64,000 nucleotides of DNA. It comes from Streblospio benedicti. Lineage: Eukaryota > Annelida > Polychaeta > Spionida > Spionidae. The stretch is taken from NCBI GenBank assembly GCA_019095985.1, contig CM032662.1, positions 18,419,307 to 18,483,306 of the forward strand, given 5' to 3'. Of the stretch, positions 27,820 to 41,546 are shown piece after piece; the stretch's first letter is position 1; each line of letters begins with the position of its first letter. The notes under the pieces are model-generated. The model searched no databases, was not told the origin of the DNA, and saw nothing but the letters and a program-made list of their open reading frames with translations. The translations under genes were made by a program, and so were the position numbers.

Positions 27820-28620
27820 CTATCAGGACTTGGCCATCAGTGTCAGATTTGGGGCTGAGCTTTTTAGGACAAGGGTGGGTGCTGTCAGGGCGATAGGTGG
27901 GAGTGGATTGTGTAGACCTGTGCTATGCAATATTTGTTGTTAATAATTGGCGGGGGGTGGGGGATGTGCGGCAGGAACTATCAGGACAGGGCGGTGGGGG
28001 TCAGGATGTCAGATTGCGGAGTGAGCTTTATTAGGACAGTGGTGGTGCAGCAGGGGGAGGGGGAGGTTGTTAGAACAAGGGTGGGTGCTGTCAAGACGAG
28101 GCGTGGGATGACAGGACATTGCAAATGGTGTAGACGCATGCTATGTAATATATTGTTGTTGAGTAGTGGGATGGAGATGGGGGATGGACAGCTGTTTAGT
28201 TCAGAAATAAGGCATATTTTGGAAGGTGCTAAGTTGTCATTGCAATGAAGTGACCAGAAGTATTGCAAAGTATCACTCATGCCCGTGGTTTGCACAAGAG
28301 TGGGTGCTGAGGTAAAAAGAGTGCTGTAAATCCCTTTCCTATGTCCATGGAGAGCATTATGTTCTTTTTTACATAAACACAAACATTTCCTGCCTCAGCT
28401 GTGACTAACATTACTTGGTGAGACCTGCTTTTTACAAGCATGTACTTGGAGTGACTATTACTGTAGTGGATGGTGTAGACCAGTGGTGAAGACCCCAACT
28501 ACGTAATATTTGTTATTAATCAGTGGTGTGGTGATGGGGGATGTCGGCAGTTACTATCAGGACATGGGTGGTGTCAAAATGCGGACATTGCGGAGTGGCA
28601 TTTATTTTTGGGTGGGTGGT
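27820..28620. repeat. Degenerate tandem repeat with G-rich units
   Basis: Three diverged units share, in order, a gtgtagac word, a ta.gtaatatttgttgtt word, a g-rich run ending gggggatg, and actatcaggacaggg or similar. The gtgtagac words occur at about 27912, 28130 and 28471. Open frames across it are probably chance products of the repeat. Confidence 0.55.
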
Positions 28621-29602
28621 GTCTTGACTTTCTTTTCATCATTGACTGCTGTTATATGGTTCCAAACACCTCCCGCCGATGGATCATACTTGATGCTTAT
28701 GTTTGCAGTGTAGTTATTGTGTTAATATTATTTATGTGTTTGTACTCTCTAAATAAGAATACTTATAGCCAATGTTTGGGGGGGGGGGGGAATCACAATG
28801 CCTTTGAATTTCACTGGCTATTACAGAGGATGCAGGCCCATAACTAGGCTGAGGCAGAGGAGGCGGTCGCCTCCTCGCTTTTTTGGATGCCTCCTCTGCC
28901 TCCTTGCTTTTAGATTTTGCCTTCTCGCTTTTTTTGCTGAAATATTTTACAAGTTTGTAATTCAGATATGTTTAAGTCTATTACTGGTTAGCGATGTGGT
29001 CAAAATATATTAGTATATCATAGGATATAATGAGACCTCCTCACTTTTTTGGCTCTGGTTAGGGGACTGGGATGGTACGTCACCCTACAATGACGCCTTG
29101 GCTTGATCTTGGATGTTGGAGTCCCTACTCCAAACTGTATCTGGCAACACCTCTCTGCCAGATTATCCACCCGACCGAGAATAGGCAGTGCACTCCTCCA
29201 CTACATGATATTTGTTAGGGAATTTACGGAACATTATACAAGACAAGCTAAGACAATCATATGTTCTAGGTAAAATTTACCGTTGGATCAACATACGTAA
29301 TATACCCAACAAAAATAAAATAGATTTCTTAATTATGTTGACCCCCTCAGCTCACCATGGCAAATTCTTAAGTTACAAGACTGAAGTAAATCACCACTTC
29401 ATTATTTTCAGACTGAGAAGTCTAGTGTATTAGTACTTATTTGCAGAAGTATGCGGTAGTCTTCACTTCAATTTCCTACTAGATCCACCCACTGTGTACT
29501 TTGGTGTAGTGAACCCTCAAGTGTATTTCCGGATACTGCCACATAGATATCTTTCTAGTATTTTTGTCTTTTTAACATTTACACACATATCCACCAGTCA
29601 AT
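28621..29602. other. Intergenic DNA upstream of GMPPA
   Basis: The stretch contains a g12-type run near 28780 and CT/GA-rich words (gaggcagaggaggcgg, 28850-28865). The GMPPA promoter and 5' UTR should be at the right end. I see no coding sequence. Confidence 0.45.
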
Positions 29603-32600
29603 ATGATAAAAGCTATTATCCTAATAGGAGGACCTTCTAAAGGTTTGTTAACAGATTGATATAAACTGCCTGTCAATGTTGGGTAACGTAAAATATTTAT
29701 ATGATCTTGCATTATCGATCAAGTGGGGGGTACTGGACTCTGGAGGGTTTCTGTTTCTGTTCGGATAATCCGCAAATTAGCCATTACTGGCCTCCTCATA
29801 AGAGGCAACACGCGGATGGGTGTGAGTGCGCACATTCATAGTTATAGTTCCTTGGTCAACCGACTCTTGAAGGTGTCGAAAGAGTCGGCGCCCACCGTTG
29901 TGCTGTTAAGACAGTTCCACTGTGGTACAGTTCGTGGTATTGTGGCGTGCCACAGGGGAGAGTGTTTGTCACTGGCAGCTGCACGGTTCAATTTCCAATG
30001 GTGTGCTAGCGTGGTTCTTCCTGTGTGTCTATGGATGCCCACGCCTCCCAGGGGATGGCCAGATCACCATGTAGGATCTTGAACACTATGCCCAGTCTCT
30101 GGTTCCTACGACGGGTCTATTATTTTAGCCCATAAGAAACTTTTAAGAGGGCCGTAACACAGTGTACTTTCAGTTTTTGGCCCAGCGGGCTGCTTTGCGC
30201 TGCACACGTTCAAGTGCATTGATGTCCTCTTTCGACTGGGATCCCAGATTACGCACCACAGTAGTCCAGCGACGGTCGAACCAGTGTTTGGTAGGCTATT
30301 TGCGAGTTTATACGGGGCTCCTTTGAGTTTCCTCCTCCCGAAAAGCCCAACCTCTTGCTTTGCTTTGTCTGCTGTGTCAGTGATGTTTTTCCACTGGGAG
30401 GCTCTCGTGCCATGACTGTCGGATGTAGTCACCCCAGGTGCACAAGTTAACACTCCGGACGTAAGTCCACCGAGGGTATAGAACCCTCACTGGTCTAGTG
30501 TATGCCTTGCAAGGTGTATGATGTTACATTTCTTCACATTGAATCCAACCCCATGTCTGTCCCCAGTCATGGAGTGCCTCCAGATTGCAAGGTGACCTGG
30601 TCCTCGTCGGAGATGATGGATCTGTAGATTAGGCAGTCTGCCGGCTTAGGCGGCAGGCAGTTGATGGGCTGAGCACTCGGCAGGTCATTGATTAGGCAAT
30701 AGGAACAACAATTGGACCCATAACTGTTCCCTCGGAGGTACACCTGACAGTACAGGATCACCATCAATACGACTGCCTGGGTGGGAGCGTACACCATCCA
30801 CCAATACACTTTGGGTGCGGCCGTTGAGAAATTCAGCTATCCAGTCACTGGTTCGCCCACTAATACCGTAGAGGCGGATCTTCCTCATCAGTCTTTGGTG
30901 TGGCACCACATCGAATGCTTTGGAGAAATCCAGTACGCCAATGTCTATTTCTTCCTTTCGATCAAGCCTGGACATCAGATCATGGGTGGTTGCTAGTAGC
31001 TGGGACTCGCAGCTCTAGATCTAGATCTAGCCATACCCTACTGGGGGGGGGTTTAGCTACATTGTTTGCGAACAAAAATATTGTTATGACTTATGTTATG
31101 TTATTTTAAGCCTTGTCATCTACCATTTGATGGCTGGGGTATGCCTATTTACCTTACACCTACAAAATCGTAAATGGTCTAGTTGCTGTCCCCTTGAGTT
31201 GCTACCTAAATCTACAAAGAAATAACCTTCACCTCCAGAATATCATTGGCAGAACTCACTACTATCGTTTTTCCTACTTCCCTCGTACTGTTTATGATTG
31301 GAATCATTTACTAAGAGAGATTCTCCAATCAAAGTCTATGGCAATATTCAGAAACAATATTGTCACACTAACACATACTCTTCCTTATTAATCAACCTAA
31401 ACTGTTTTTATCCTGCACAAAATGCACCTTTGGTTTTTAAATTTAACTATCCTATCTCCGCCTTCTACTTTCACCCTCTTCTGCACTAACTTCTTGATCT
31501 TTTACTATTTTTCTCTCTACCTCTTCTCTTTTAACGCACACAGCCTAAAAATCATCTTGTTAGATGGCTGGCTGTTGAAACTTGAAACAAGTTTTACTTG
31601 ACTGTCGCCGACTATAGTCCACTCTACTACTCGAGTCCGGTGGCAGAGTGGATTAGTGAGTTAGCCTGAATTCAACAGCTAGGCGGTGTGGTGCTGAATG
31701 GTCGTGAGTTGGAATCCAACCAGAGACTATGTGATATAGTCGTAGCCTGACTTGGAGTCGTAAGTCTAATGATGCAGGAAAACAGTTGAAGCAATGTGGC
31801 TATATATAAGACCGTCAACACCCAAATGACCAATTAGAGCTTGCCGGTTAACCATTTGACTCCCTAAAGCCACTAATAAGATGTTGAATTGCATTGTTTT
31901 ATGTCCAATGCTATCACATTAGAAAGTAACCTTTGCAGAGAAATAAGCCACTTCGTAAATAGAAGTGACGTCACTAGACCATAGCTTAAAGGGTATAAGT
32001 TTGCGTTATAGATGGATGATTTACTATATTACAATGAATGAAAATCTAAGGTTAGGTCATAAAACCCGCAAATATACTGTTGCGTCGAAATCATCCGCTT
32101 TCAAATCATTTGTCAATGAGAAATGACCAATATGCGATTGATTTGACACTAAGAATAATAAACCCAACAATTATAAGTTTGTCAAATATTAGTTGAAAGT
32201 CGGAGATGTGTGAAATCCATTCCATTAGCACCTGTCAATTACCTACCGGGAATTTCTGACGAAGATAACAATAAAAAGTAGTTAATAACTTAGTTAATTC
32301 TCTTGGGAATTGAATAATATTAAGTCACCTGTTGTGAAACAAGTGTGGGCGTCCATATTTGAAGTCAAAAGATTAATTCTGCGTACATAGCTGTTATTAA
32401 ACCCCCTCTAGATCCGGTGAAAAATCTCTGTCATGGCCGAAACCTTTTGGTTACATTTTTACACAGGATTTAGAGAAGCTTTTCTGGTTTGTTTAATGCC
32501 AAATTAACCTATTCTTTTAGCAGTGCATTTTTTACACCTTTTCAACTAAATTTATAAATAACAGATTATGATTAACAAAGTTATTTAAGCATTTTTGTTG

Positions 32601-35600
32601 CCGAGTTTTACTATATACTGTATAGAAAAATAATGTGCAATACACATCTTTATCACACTTGACCTCATGACGTCACCTGCAATTTACGAAATCACTTATA
32701 CAGGTATTACATTAGACAGTTAAAGCAACCTCAATTACGAATCTATATACTGCTACAGACAATTAATGGCCTGTTTGGAGCCATTGTTAAAGACAGAGTT
32801 CACTTATGTCTGAAATACTTGAGTAGCAGGCAAGTACCAGGTACAGAGTACCAGTACCAGTGAAATTTCTATCCGTGAGGACCCTAATTTTCAGATATGA
32901 TTTGAAAACTCTGTGGCAGCATGACAAGTGAGAGTCTGTGATAATGATCCCAATATGAACTCACTGCATTTGTAGTCTATTGACTACCTATCTTGAGAAC
33001 CGTGAAGGCTATGCACAATGCATAATGACTCACCAGAAAAAAAGTAATCTCATTGGCATGCTTGAAATTTTATTATGATAATGAATTAAATTACATAAAT
33101 TTTTGTTCTAGGCACCAGGTTCAGACCTTTATCAATGGATGTCCCAAAGCCTCTTTTCCCGGTAGCAGGATTTCCAATGATATATCACCACATTGAAGCA
33201 GCCAGTCAGGTTAGAATGTCTATGAAATCAATTTTGAATGGGTATTTTATGAACAATTATATTATTTTAATGAACCCTTCAAGGCGAGTAAGATCCGTGG
33301 CTTGAAACTCAACCAGATCATGAAGATATTTGCTAAGTTTACTCAGGCATGGATGATATCAGCAAAATGCAATTTGGTTTATGCTCCCTGACTAATATTA
33401 TGGTTGTTATAAAAAATACAAGATTACATTATATTTTTGTTTTAATGGTCTTCTCCCACTCCCCGCCTTCAAGCACACAATTAGACACAATTGAAACTTC
33501 ATACTAAACCCCTCTCGTTTATTAAAGAAAATTTGAATATAGATATATACTCTAGTGCTATGATAGTCTTCATTAGTACATTATAATAGATTTTTATTTC
33601 AGGTGACCGATATGTCTGAAATCATTGTAATCGGATCATATCAGCCAAGTGAACAGTTGAATCGTTTTATCCAAGATGTGCAACATGAATTTAAAATACA
33701 TATTCGGTGTGTAGATTAGTATCATATGTAATATAACTATGTCTCTAGAACTATTAACCACCTGAAAATTGTGTATTAAATCATGATGATCTAATAGTTT
33801 ATTCAACATAGAGGTTCTTATATTGACTATTGACTCCCAAAGAAAGATGGACTCACAATCACATCCTGGCATTTTTGTTTTATTTTTCATTGTTCTTGTA
33901 GATACTTGCAGGAATACACCGCTCTTGGCACTGGAGGTGGGATGTATCATTTCCGTGATCAAATTTTGACTGGTAGTCCTAAGTACTTTTTTGTGATGAA
34001 CTGTGATGTTTGCTGTGACTTTCCTCTGAAGGAAATGTTGCAATTCCATGAGGCTGTAGGAAAAGAAGGACACTTTACTATTCTTGGGACTGAGGTATTG
34101 GCATATTATATTTGATTTTTAATGATAATATATTTGATTTTGTTGATCTGTTGGACCTTATTAGGACTTTGAAATTAGACATAGAATTATAATATATTAT
34201 GACTGGAGACTAAACAAGTATGTGTAGAAAAAAAATATATTTTATCAAATGTTATTCTATCTACATATTTATGTCTATACAGTGTATAGTATAGTATACA
34301 CATATACAAATTTTTAGTTTATGCTGACTTAATATTTCTGGCCTATATTTATGGAGGGAACAAAGTGTATCAATTATTAACATTCCATTTTCATTTGTCA
34401 GGCTACAAGACAGCAAGCCTTAAACTATGGTTGCATAGTGGAAAACAAAGATACACATGAGGTGGGTGGTATAACAATATTAATGACATGAAAGTTTTGT
34501 ATTTCTTGGGCTGCATTCAATATTAATTTTAAATGAATTATATGGAATAGAAATAAAACAAACAAAATATGATGTTATATTACAGGTACTTCATTATGTA
34601 GAAAAGCCTCAGACCTTCGTATCAAGCATAATTAATTGTGGGATCTATCTCTTCACCCCAGACATATTTCCTCATCTTGCGACAGCTTTCAATCTGAATC
34701 AAGAAGAAATCAGGTAAAGAAATCATGATTTGTGTTGTCAACTTTATGATTTTAGTCACAGTACAAAATAGTAACTACTTTTGTTATACTCACTGCTTTT
34801 ATCATGTTGGCATGAGTTTGAGGATAATCTTGACAGGCTATAAATTATGCCGTCTGTTCATTTCTTCTCTGTGTTATTTTTGATTAAACATTTTCACAAC
34901 ACATACCGGGTATTTGTGGAAGATGGGTTTAGCTTTGTATACTTGGGTCTTGAATGATGAAATAAATTAGATGCCAAATTAACATATAGAATGGGTTCGA
35001 TGAAATTAAACTCAGTTGAAGTTGAGCAAGCATGAAGTTCAAATCACCTTACCAATATCAAGCTTTTAATATTGTCAAATTGCAGTTTGAAGTTGGTTTA
35101 TTTAGAATTTATATTGTTCTAGAGCATACTATTGTCCACTCACAGGACCTCATTAGGGATCAAATGCATAAATGTTATGATCACCAATCCAGCAGTTTGC
35201 CCATTACACCACTATCTTCGAAATCTGTGAGATGGTCTATTTCCATCAGTCCAAAGGGACTGATCTGCAATTCTACTAACTACACCAGCTTTCTATGTAG
35301 TTTAATGATATCAAAGGCATATTGTGTTGTAGAGTCTAGAGAATGGTTTGAATAAAACGGAAGTTATCACAATTCTATATTTATATTTTTTGTTCTTATT
35401 TCATTTTTTGCTTTAGAGGGGGCTTCCAAATAAGGGACAGGTATGAGCTTCTATTGCATGATTTCTATACCTTTCAATGTTTTAATTATTAAGATATTCT
35501 GTGTTCCGTTTCTTCTGTTTCCATCTAGAATCTAATATTAACACATTGTAATTTATCTCCTGTTTGTCTAATATGCATTTGATAGAAATAAAACTATATT

Positions 35601-38600
35601 TGACTTTACTATATGTCCAGTATATATGTGTTGTAATTCAATTGATTTTGAAATTCTCCTTATCAATAGATATTCCATTTAGATATGGCATTGTATGTAT
35701 AGTGATAAATGAATATTCATATTTGGTCATAAAAGGTTTTTACGCTAATTAATTGTGTGTGAATGGTGAAACAGTTTAAAGTTTAGATGTTTGCCTCCTG
35801 CTACTCATAGCACACAAACCAAATCAGACACCTTTTAAAATATTTTTGGGAGGTAAAAACCAGTACAAATATATTACAGAGAACACCCACTGATAATAAT
35901 TCAAGAATTAATTTAACTGCACATTTGCTAATCTTCACTGCTAGTGTAACAGGTTTAACAATATTCAAAGAAAATTTCAATTGATGAGAAGAATTTTGCA
36001 ATCAATTTACATGTAGCCTGGGACATGTAGTTAGAAATATACAACACTTTGATAATTAGAAAAGGATTAAAAAGTGTGATGAGCGTTAGATGTAGAGCGC
36101 GTTTAAAAATGACTTTGTGTATTTTAACAGTGATTCATTATCAATGCTTCCAAACTTTTATTTTCATTGATTCTTTATTGATGTTCTTTCTGCACTAGAG
36201 AAGTTTTGGCACAATATTTAATGTTTGTTATAATTGGTATGGCCTACCGAGTATGTTACATGTATAATAGGCGCACTTGAAAGTTTCTTGTGGAGGTTGA
36301 AATCTCAAGTTGGTGCCAGCAAAGACTGTGTTCCCCAGTAGTCGGTGGTTGTTTTCCAGCTGCTTATTAAACCTTCTCTAAAACATTAACATCAAATAAG
36401 GCAACCGATCAAGGACTAAAAGTCTTAGAATTATACTTGAATTCTTGTCAATGGCCAAACTTGGAAATAGACCTACTTGTATTAGAAATTAGTATTAACT
36501 ATTTAGATTTCCCCAGAAAAAAATAGATTCATTGTAACAGCATTATAGCAATTCCTACTATTAGAATGATGTTTGTTGATTATGATAAACAAGCAGGATG
36601 TGAGTTTCTTTTCCACTACCTGTTCCAGTTTGTTTTTCCTTCTGAAAATCGAAATAAAGTTATCAAAATGATATGCATCAACATTAGACATAGTCAAGTT
36701 CTGCAGTGAAGAAAATATATACAATAATTTTGTACCGCATACCACAAGTGTAGCTTTAATGCAATCAAGGGCATGTATGGCATGGCTGAAAGCTTGTGCC
36801 GTAGATTTTCAAATGATTCAGTGAAACACGTATTTTTAATGTTTTTTACGTGTGTGTATCAATGTGAATTCGGGATAGATGAGGAATATAAATCAGTGAG
36901 CTGTTGTGTGGCGTGTTGTAGTTTTGAGGTGGAGAGCCACCACCGGACACAGGACTCAATCATGATGGAGCAGGACGTGTTTGCCGAGCAGCTCGCTGGC
37001 ACCGGCCGCCTCTACGTCTGCCACACAAACAAGTTCTGGTCGCAGATCAAGTCTCCTGGGTAAAAATGTACACTTTGATTACTGTTATGTACGACTGGTA
37101 AATCCACTAACTGGTAGAAATTTCCTGTTCTAATATTGATCACACTTTTGCCGGTGAAGAATTGTGGCACTCGCAAAGAATTTTTTAGTTGAGATATTTT
37201 TACTCCAACTGGCATAGGTTTGTGAAAAATTGTGTAGCAGATTGTCAGTTCCACTGAATACACAGTTACACCTTTTACCAGTGCTCTATTCAAATTTCTA
37301 ACCCTGTGGATATGTGCAATGTCAGCTGAGGGGATGGAAGCAGGTTATGAAACACATTCATTTACATTTACCTGCAATGAAAAACAGGGTTTATAGATTA
37401 TCAATTTTGTCTATTTTGGTTAAATATGACTATTTTGGTTAAACTGGTAGTATAACTTTTGAATTCTCTATTAAAAGCACCCGGTGGCTGGATTCATGAC
37501 TAACGAAAAAGGTCTCTGTTATGGAGGATTGTGAAAAATCGTCTTTTAGAGATAGTATTTAATTTAAGATTAGATAATCTTTATTTAATATGTGACCGTT
37601 CATAGAAAGCATTCATTTGAGGTTATGTGGTTCTCTAGCGCCGCTGTGTACGCCAACCGCCACTACCTGGCCATCTACCACCGCACCCATCCTGAGCGAC
37701 TGGCAAAAACAGGCGGAGACGGGCCGACCATCATTGGGGATGTGTTCATACACCCCACCGCCTCTGTACACCCCACAGCTACGGTATGTAACGCTTCTCA
37801 ATCATCACACTTTAGACTACAATAGAGTTAAGACCCGGTTATGCCGTCATTCATGTTACTGGTCAATAACTGGTTTTTCCTAGATATTTGGAAGTTTGCA
37901 CTAGGATATATGTTTGTACTAGGATAATATGGCAATCTTGTTATTGTCACTGGATTGGCCAAAGCTGCACCAATGCTACCTCTGGTGAGGTGAAAGGCAC
38001 ACCACTACAGGTGTTTGATTCAAAATTATTGTTACCAAAGGCACTGTTGTCTATTGTCAAATCAAAGTAAAGGCCTATATAGAACTTGACAGGATTAAAT
38101 AATCATTTTCACGTGATCATGTATTAACAATTTAACATTCAACTGTACCATTTAACTGGTCATCCTTAGGTACTGCGTAATCTTTTTTTTTTCATTTTTG
38201 AATTCGCTATTCTCCAATCCAGTTGGGCCCCAACGTGACGATTGGCAAGCATGTGACTGTGGGTGAGGGAGTCCGTGTGAGAGAGTCCATGGTGCTAGAA
38301 GGGGCAGTACTGCAGGTGAGTGACGGAAGAGCTATTTTGTGTACACAGTACACATATAATATATATATTAATAGACTGTATTTGAATAAACACCCCAGAA
38401 TCAATGGAGACGGAAAGCTTTGTTTTCAAGGGTACTTTTTACGTTCTTCCGAAACTAGTGTTAAACATCATAAAGCAAACACCATTCCAAACAAGTTAGA
38501 ATGCGATAAGATCCCTCTCTGCAACTGTGTATGTTGTGACTCAGAACAGACTTTTTTAAGTCACATTTAATTAATATAATTTTCAACATCTTTGTTGTTG

Positions 38601-39104
38601 TCAGGACCACTGCTGTGTACTGCATAGCATTGTGGGTTGGCAGTGTACGGTCGGCCAATGGAGTCGTGTGGAGGGAACGCCCTGTGACCCAAACCCCAAC
38701 AAACCGTTCGCTAAACTCGACAGGTCAGATCTGTTCAAGCCTGATGGAAGCCTCAACCCATCTATTACTGTTATAGGTAAGATTTTATTCATAATAGAAA
38801 ATCTAGCGTATAATAATCTCTTGGAGTACTGCTCTCAACTTGACAGAGGTGCTCCTTTATGGAGGTTCATGGTCTTTTTAGGAAGGTTTGCAGCTGCAAA
38901 AATAATTGTCTCATTATACAGGTGGTCATATTTAGACGTTTTACTGAAGAAATATTGTTTTAATTGATTATCATGTAATCTCATTTAACTTTGTTTATTT
39001 CAGGTGCCCATGTGCAGGTGCCGTCTGAGGTTATCCTTCTAAACTCCACTGTTCTTCCTCACAAAGATCTTGAGCGTAGCTGCAAAAATCAGATTATTTT
39101 ATAA
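29603..39104 (+). CDS. GMPPA: GMPPA, GDP-mannose pyrophosphorylase alpha subunit
   Basis: GMPPA is the non-catalytic partner of GMPPB. It binds GDP-mannose and restrains GDP-mannose synthesis in the cytosol, feeding N-glycosylation and other mannosylation. Coding exons: 29603-29642, 33112-33209, 33603-33706, 33902-34094, 34402-34461, 34586-34713, 36922-37059, 37639-37783, 38223-38315, 38605-38776, 39004-39104. Together they give 423 residues (human 420) with every phase matching. A 24-nt in-frame microexon at 35417-35440 may add eight residues. The nucleotidyltransferase part shows [10 protein letters not shown] then TRFRPLS across the exon 1/2 boundary, [48 protein letters not shown] and HYVEKP. 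The C-terminal left-handed beta-helix shows hexapeptide-like repeats ([32 protein letters not shown]) and ends in NQIIL. Exon 1 is only 40 nt and is separated by a 3.5-kb intron full of LINE and SINE debris. Confidence 0.95.
29785..31015 (-). mobile_element. Decayed non-LTR retrotransposon (LINE) RT fragment
   Basis: Read on the minus strand, the segment encodes pieces of a non-LTR reverse transcriptase spread over several frames. They are [20 protein letters not shown], then [19 protein letters not shown] and [16 protein letters not shown] (30685-30975), INDLPSAQ and DCLIYRSI (about 30600-30720), and KEL-type C-terminal text including HRHTGRT and [13 protein letters not shown] (29842-30042). 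The order fits a CR1/Jockey-clade ORF2 from finger/palm to C-terminus. The usual FADD box is not readable in frame, and several frame changes show the copy is dead. It is 5'-truncated and lies in GMPPA intron 1, antisense to the gene. Confidence 0.85.
31150..31391 (+). mobile_element. 3' end of a second LINE, + strand
   Basis: The plus strand reads [11 protein letters not shown], then [20 protein letters not shown], then a short tail to a stop at 31389-31391. This is the typical C-terminus of CR1-like non-LTR reverse transcriptases. It is severely 5'-truncated. It abuts the minus-strand LINE fragment, so two opposed insertions share this part of the GMPPA intron. Confidence 0.75.
31635..31728 (+). 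repeat. tRNA-like SINE head
   Basis: The sequence ggtggcagagtgg fits a pol III A box (tggcagagtgg), and gagttggaatccaacc at about 31703-31718 fits a B box with pairing arms. The spacing and the extra arm resemble a Ser/Leu-type tRNA. Mismatches in the stems and B box argue against a working tRNA gene. The SINE body probably runs on toward 31860. Confidence 0.5.
35417..35440 (+). CDS. GMPPA: Candidate 24-nt microexon of GMPPA
   Basis: It lies between the exons ending at 34713 and starting at 36922, flanked by ttgctttag and gtatga. It is 24 nt long and has the same phase as its neighbours, so including it would insert eight residues (RGGFQIRD-like) without a frame change. The insertion point lies between the catalytic-like domain and the EQDVF segment, a variable region in the family. 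It could equally be a chance pair of splice sites. Confidence 0.4.
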
Positions 39105-41497
39105 AGAATTATTTTATGAAAGACTTCGTAAATAAGTAAAAAGCAATATGGTATTGATTGCTCTTTATGTATTTTTTTACGTGTGATACACAATAATCAA
39201 GAATTCTCATCTAGGAGTAGTTATTCTTTGTTGAACACATTTCCTGAAAACTTCGGCTGAAAACCTGGATCAATGTAAGAAGTGTGGTGTAACAAGCCAC
39301 ACAAATTTTGCAATGTTTTGAATCTGTGTTTTCATTTGGTGGTGTGAGTTGGAAAGTGTTGATTTTATGACATTAGCTACCCGTTCGAAGGTCAAAGCCC
39401 TACTTAGGCCATGTTATTTTGTCTATTAGCTATCATGTGTTAACTGTTACTGAGATAACAGTTCAAAATATTTCAATTTTTCTCTGTAGTAATAGTTTTG
39501 ATGATATAATCAGCCTTTACAAAGTCACTTGGAATAAAAATTAAAATCTAGTTTGCTGTTATGGAAGTTTTTATTTTGAATATATTTATTATGCTACATG
39601 AATGGTTGATAATGCTACATGTACATCTTTTGTTTGAAGAAAACAAATGGGGATCAGTGGGAAGCATTCAATGCTTAATGGGAACTTCGGTAATCTATCT
39701 TTTTCATAGTAAATGATCTATAATCTTAATTGTAAATTATTTATACAATTGGAAGTTGTTATATATTTATTGTTGAGAAAATAAAAATGTATGAAATGCA
39801 TGTGTACTGGTTTAATCATTTGTAATAGCACACACCAAATTGATAGTAATAAAACAAAATCCTCATGTAGAAAACTTACTATCCAATGCATTTTTATATC
39901 ATTCCATCACCATATCAGACGGATCAAGCAACACTACTGAACTAGAAGAAAAAGATTCCGTTATTCGGAGAAGCAAATTCAACTTTATGAAGTGATATAA
40001 TTTTGAATTTTTATTACATCAGCTAAAATGTTGTAATGCATTAGTGTATGACTTCTAAATATTTATTCACCCTTTTGTTATGCACCATTTCATTCATGTT
40101 AAACATTTATATGACCAAAACAGGTCATTGTGTTCACAAGTTTTTATTGAAAACAATTAAGTAGCAAGTGGATAGGCTATTAAGCACCTGTTCAAGCATA
40201 TCTTTATCATGTTTTTGTTTGATTTTGTTATCTGTACACACATTCTGTGGTACAGATGTGGAAGATGTGGAAGGCTTAATAGTTTGATGACGGTAATTCC
40301 TTCAACTATTAGGGTCCATCTCGATTGGAGAATAGCTAACATTAATTCACAAATGAAAAAGAAAATTTCTACATGGACAACATCATACACTATAGCTGAG
40401 TGTCTGGCTGGGGGGAGTGCTGTTTCCACTTTGCTCATAAATTTAAGCTAATTTCACACTGAACACTTAAATTTTAGCTTATTTCCCGCTGGACACTTAA
40501 TGGAATTGTTATAAACTAAACACCACTTAAATTTTGAAATAGATTTTCCACTTATTGATTTAAAAGCCATTTCCCACTTTACACTTACAGGCCATCGTCA
40601 CTCTACCTATATATAGATAGAAAATAGATGATAAGTTACTTATTCTTAATACTAAAGTTCAATCATAGTACATGGTTGTACGGTAATTATATTCTTCATT
40701 TTGATAAAACTAGTATACTGTGTAACTAATGATGATAAGATTCAGGGTGATTCAATAATGCTACACGTACTGTACAGCGGACCAAGCTTATGTGGTCTCA
40801 TTAAATGAGTCCCAGCATCAAGAGAGGGGGTATTAGTACATGTATATGTGTATGACAACATTATTACTATTGTATCATAAAGCTCTCTTAGTGATTAACC
40901 ACTTTGTGCTCACGAAATATATACATGTATGTATATGTATGTATATGTATTTAACACTACATGTATATTGTTATTCATATAGAATATGATCTGGGTATCA
41001 GCCAGCGTACCTGTTTTAGGCTGGAGTTTTCCTCTAGTATGTACTTTATCCCGTCACATTGAAATAAAATGACATAGTCCTATACCATTACAATTTTTTA
41101 ATATTTCCACAAAGTTTTATCTACTCGCACTGTCTCCAAAGCAGGAAGTTGTTTTTCATTGGCTCGATTTACTTTATTTGCTTTATGGTAAACTACCACA
41201 ATGCTTTTGTGATACAGTTTGAGTAAATATGAAAATTTGGTGAGCATATTAAAGTTATGATGGCATACGACTGTGTCAACTTATGCCAATACTGTCACAT
41301 GATCAAGTATATACCAGAGCATAAATTCAACTGAAAAAAATTGTCCTGGCTCCCATTGTGTTTCTGAAGTTACATATACCCTATTTTATTTCTATATGAA
41401 CATGAATAGTGTTTGTACAATAAATATATACTATATACATCCCCACACCCACCCCTTCCACGATGTCCTTAGCAAGGACAGAGCTGAGAATTAGCTT
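39105..41497. other. GMPPA 3' UTR and intergenic DNA
   Basis: Possible poly(A) signals occur near 39533 and 39783. The rest is AT-rich with atgtatat-type low-complexity sequence around 40915-40975. I see no coding exon. Confidence 0.45.
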
Positions 41498-41546
41498 ACT
41501 ATAGAGGTGGTCTCTTTATAAAGGGAGTTAGGTTTATACTGTATAC
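41498..41546. repeat. Fragment of the AAGACCACC-type MITE
   Basis: Only one end is left: tatagaggtggtctctttat followed by aaagggag and tttatactgta. It matches the inverse end of the copies at 53303 and 61066. Confidence 0.5.

Noticed and set aside
27725-28500. Overlapping open frames of 70-130 codons on both strands
   Set aside because: They follow the G-rich degenerate tandem repeat, which suppresses stop codons by composition. No motif is visible.
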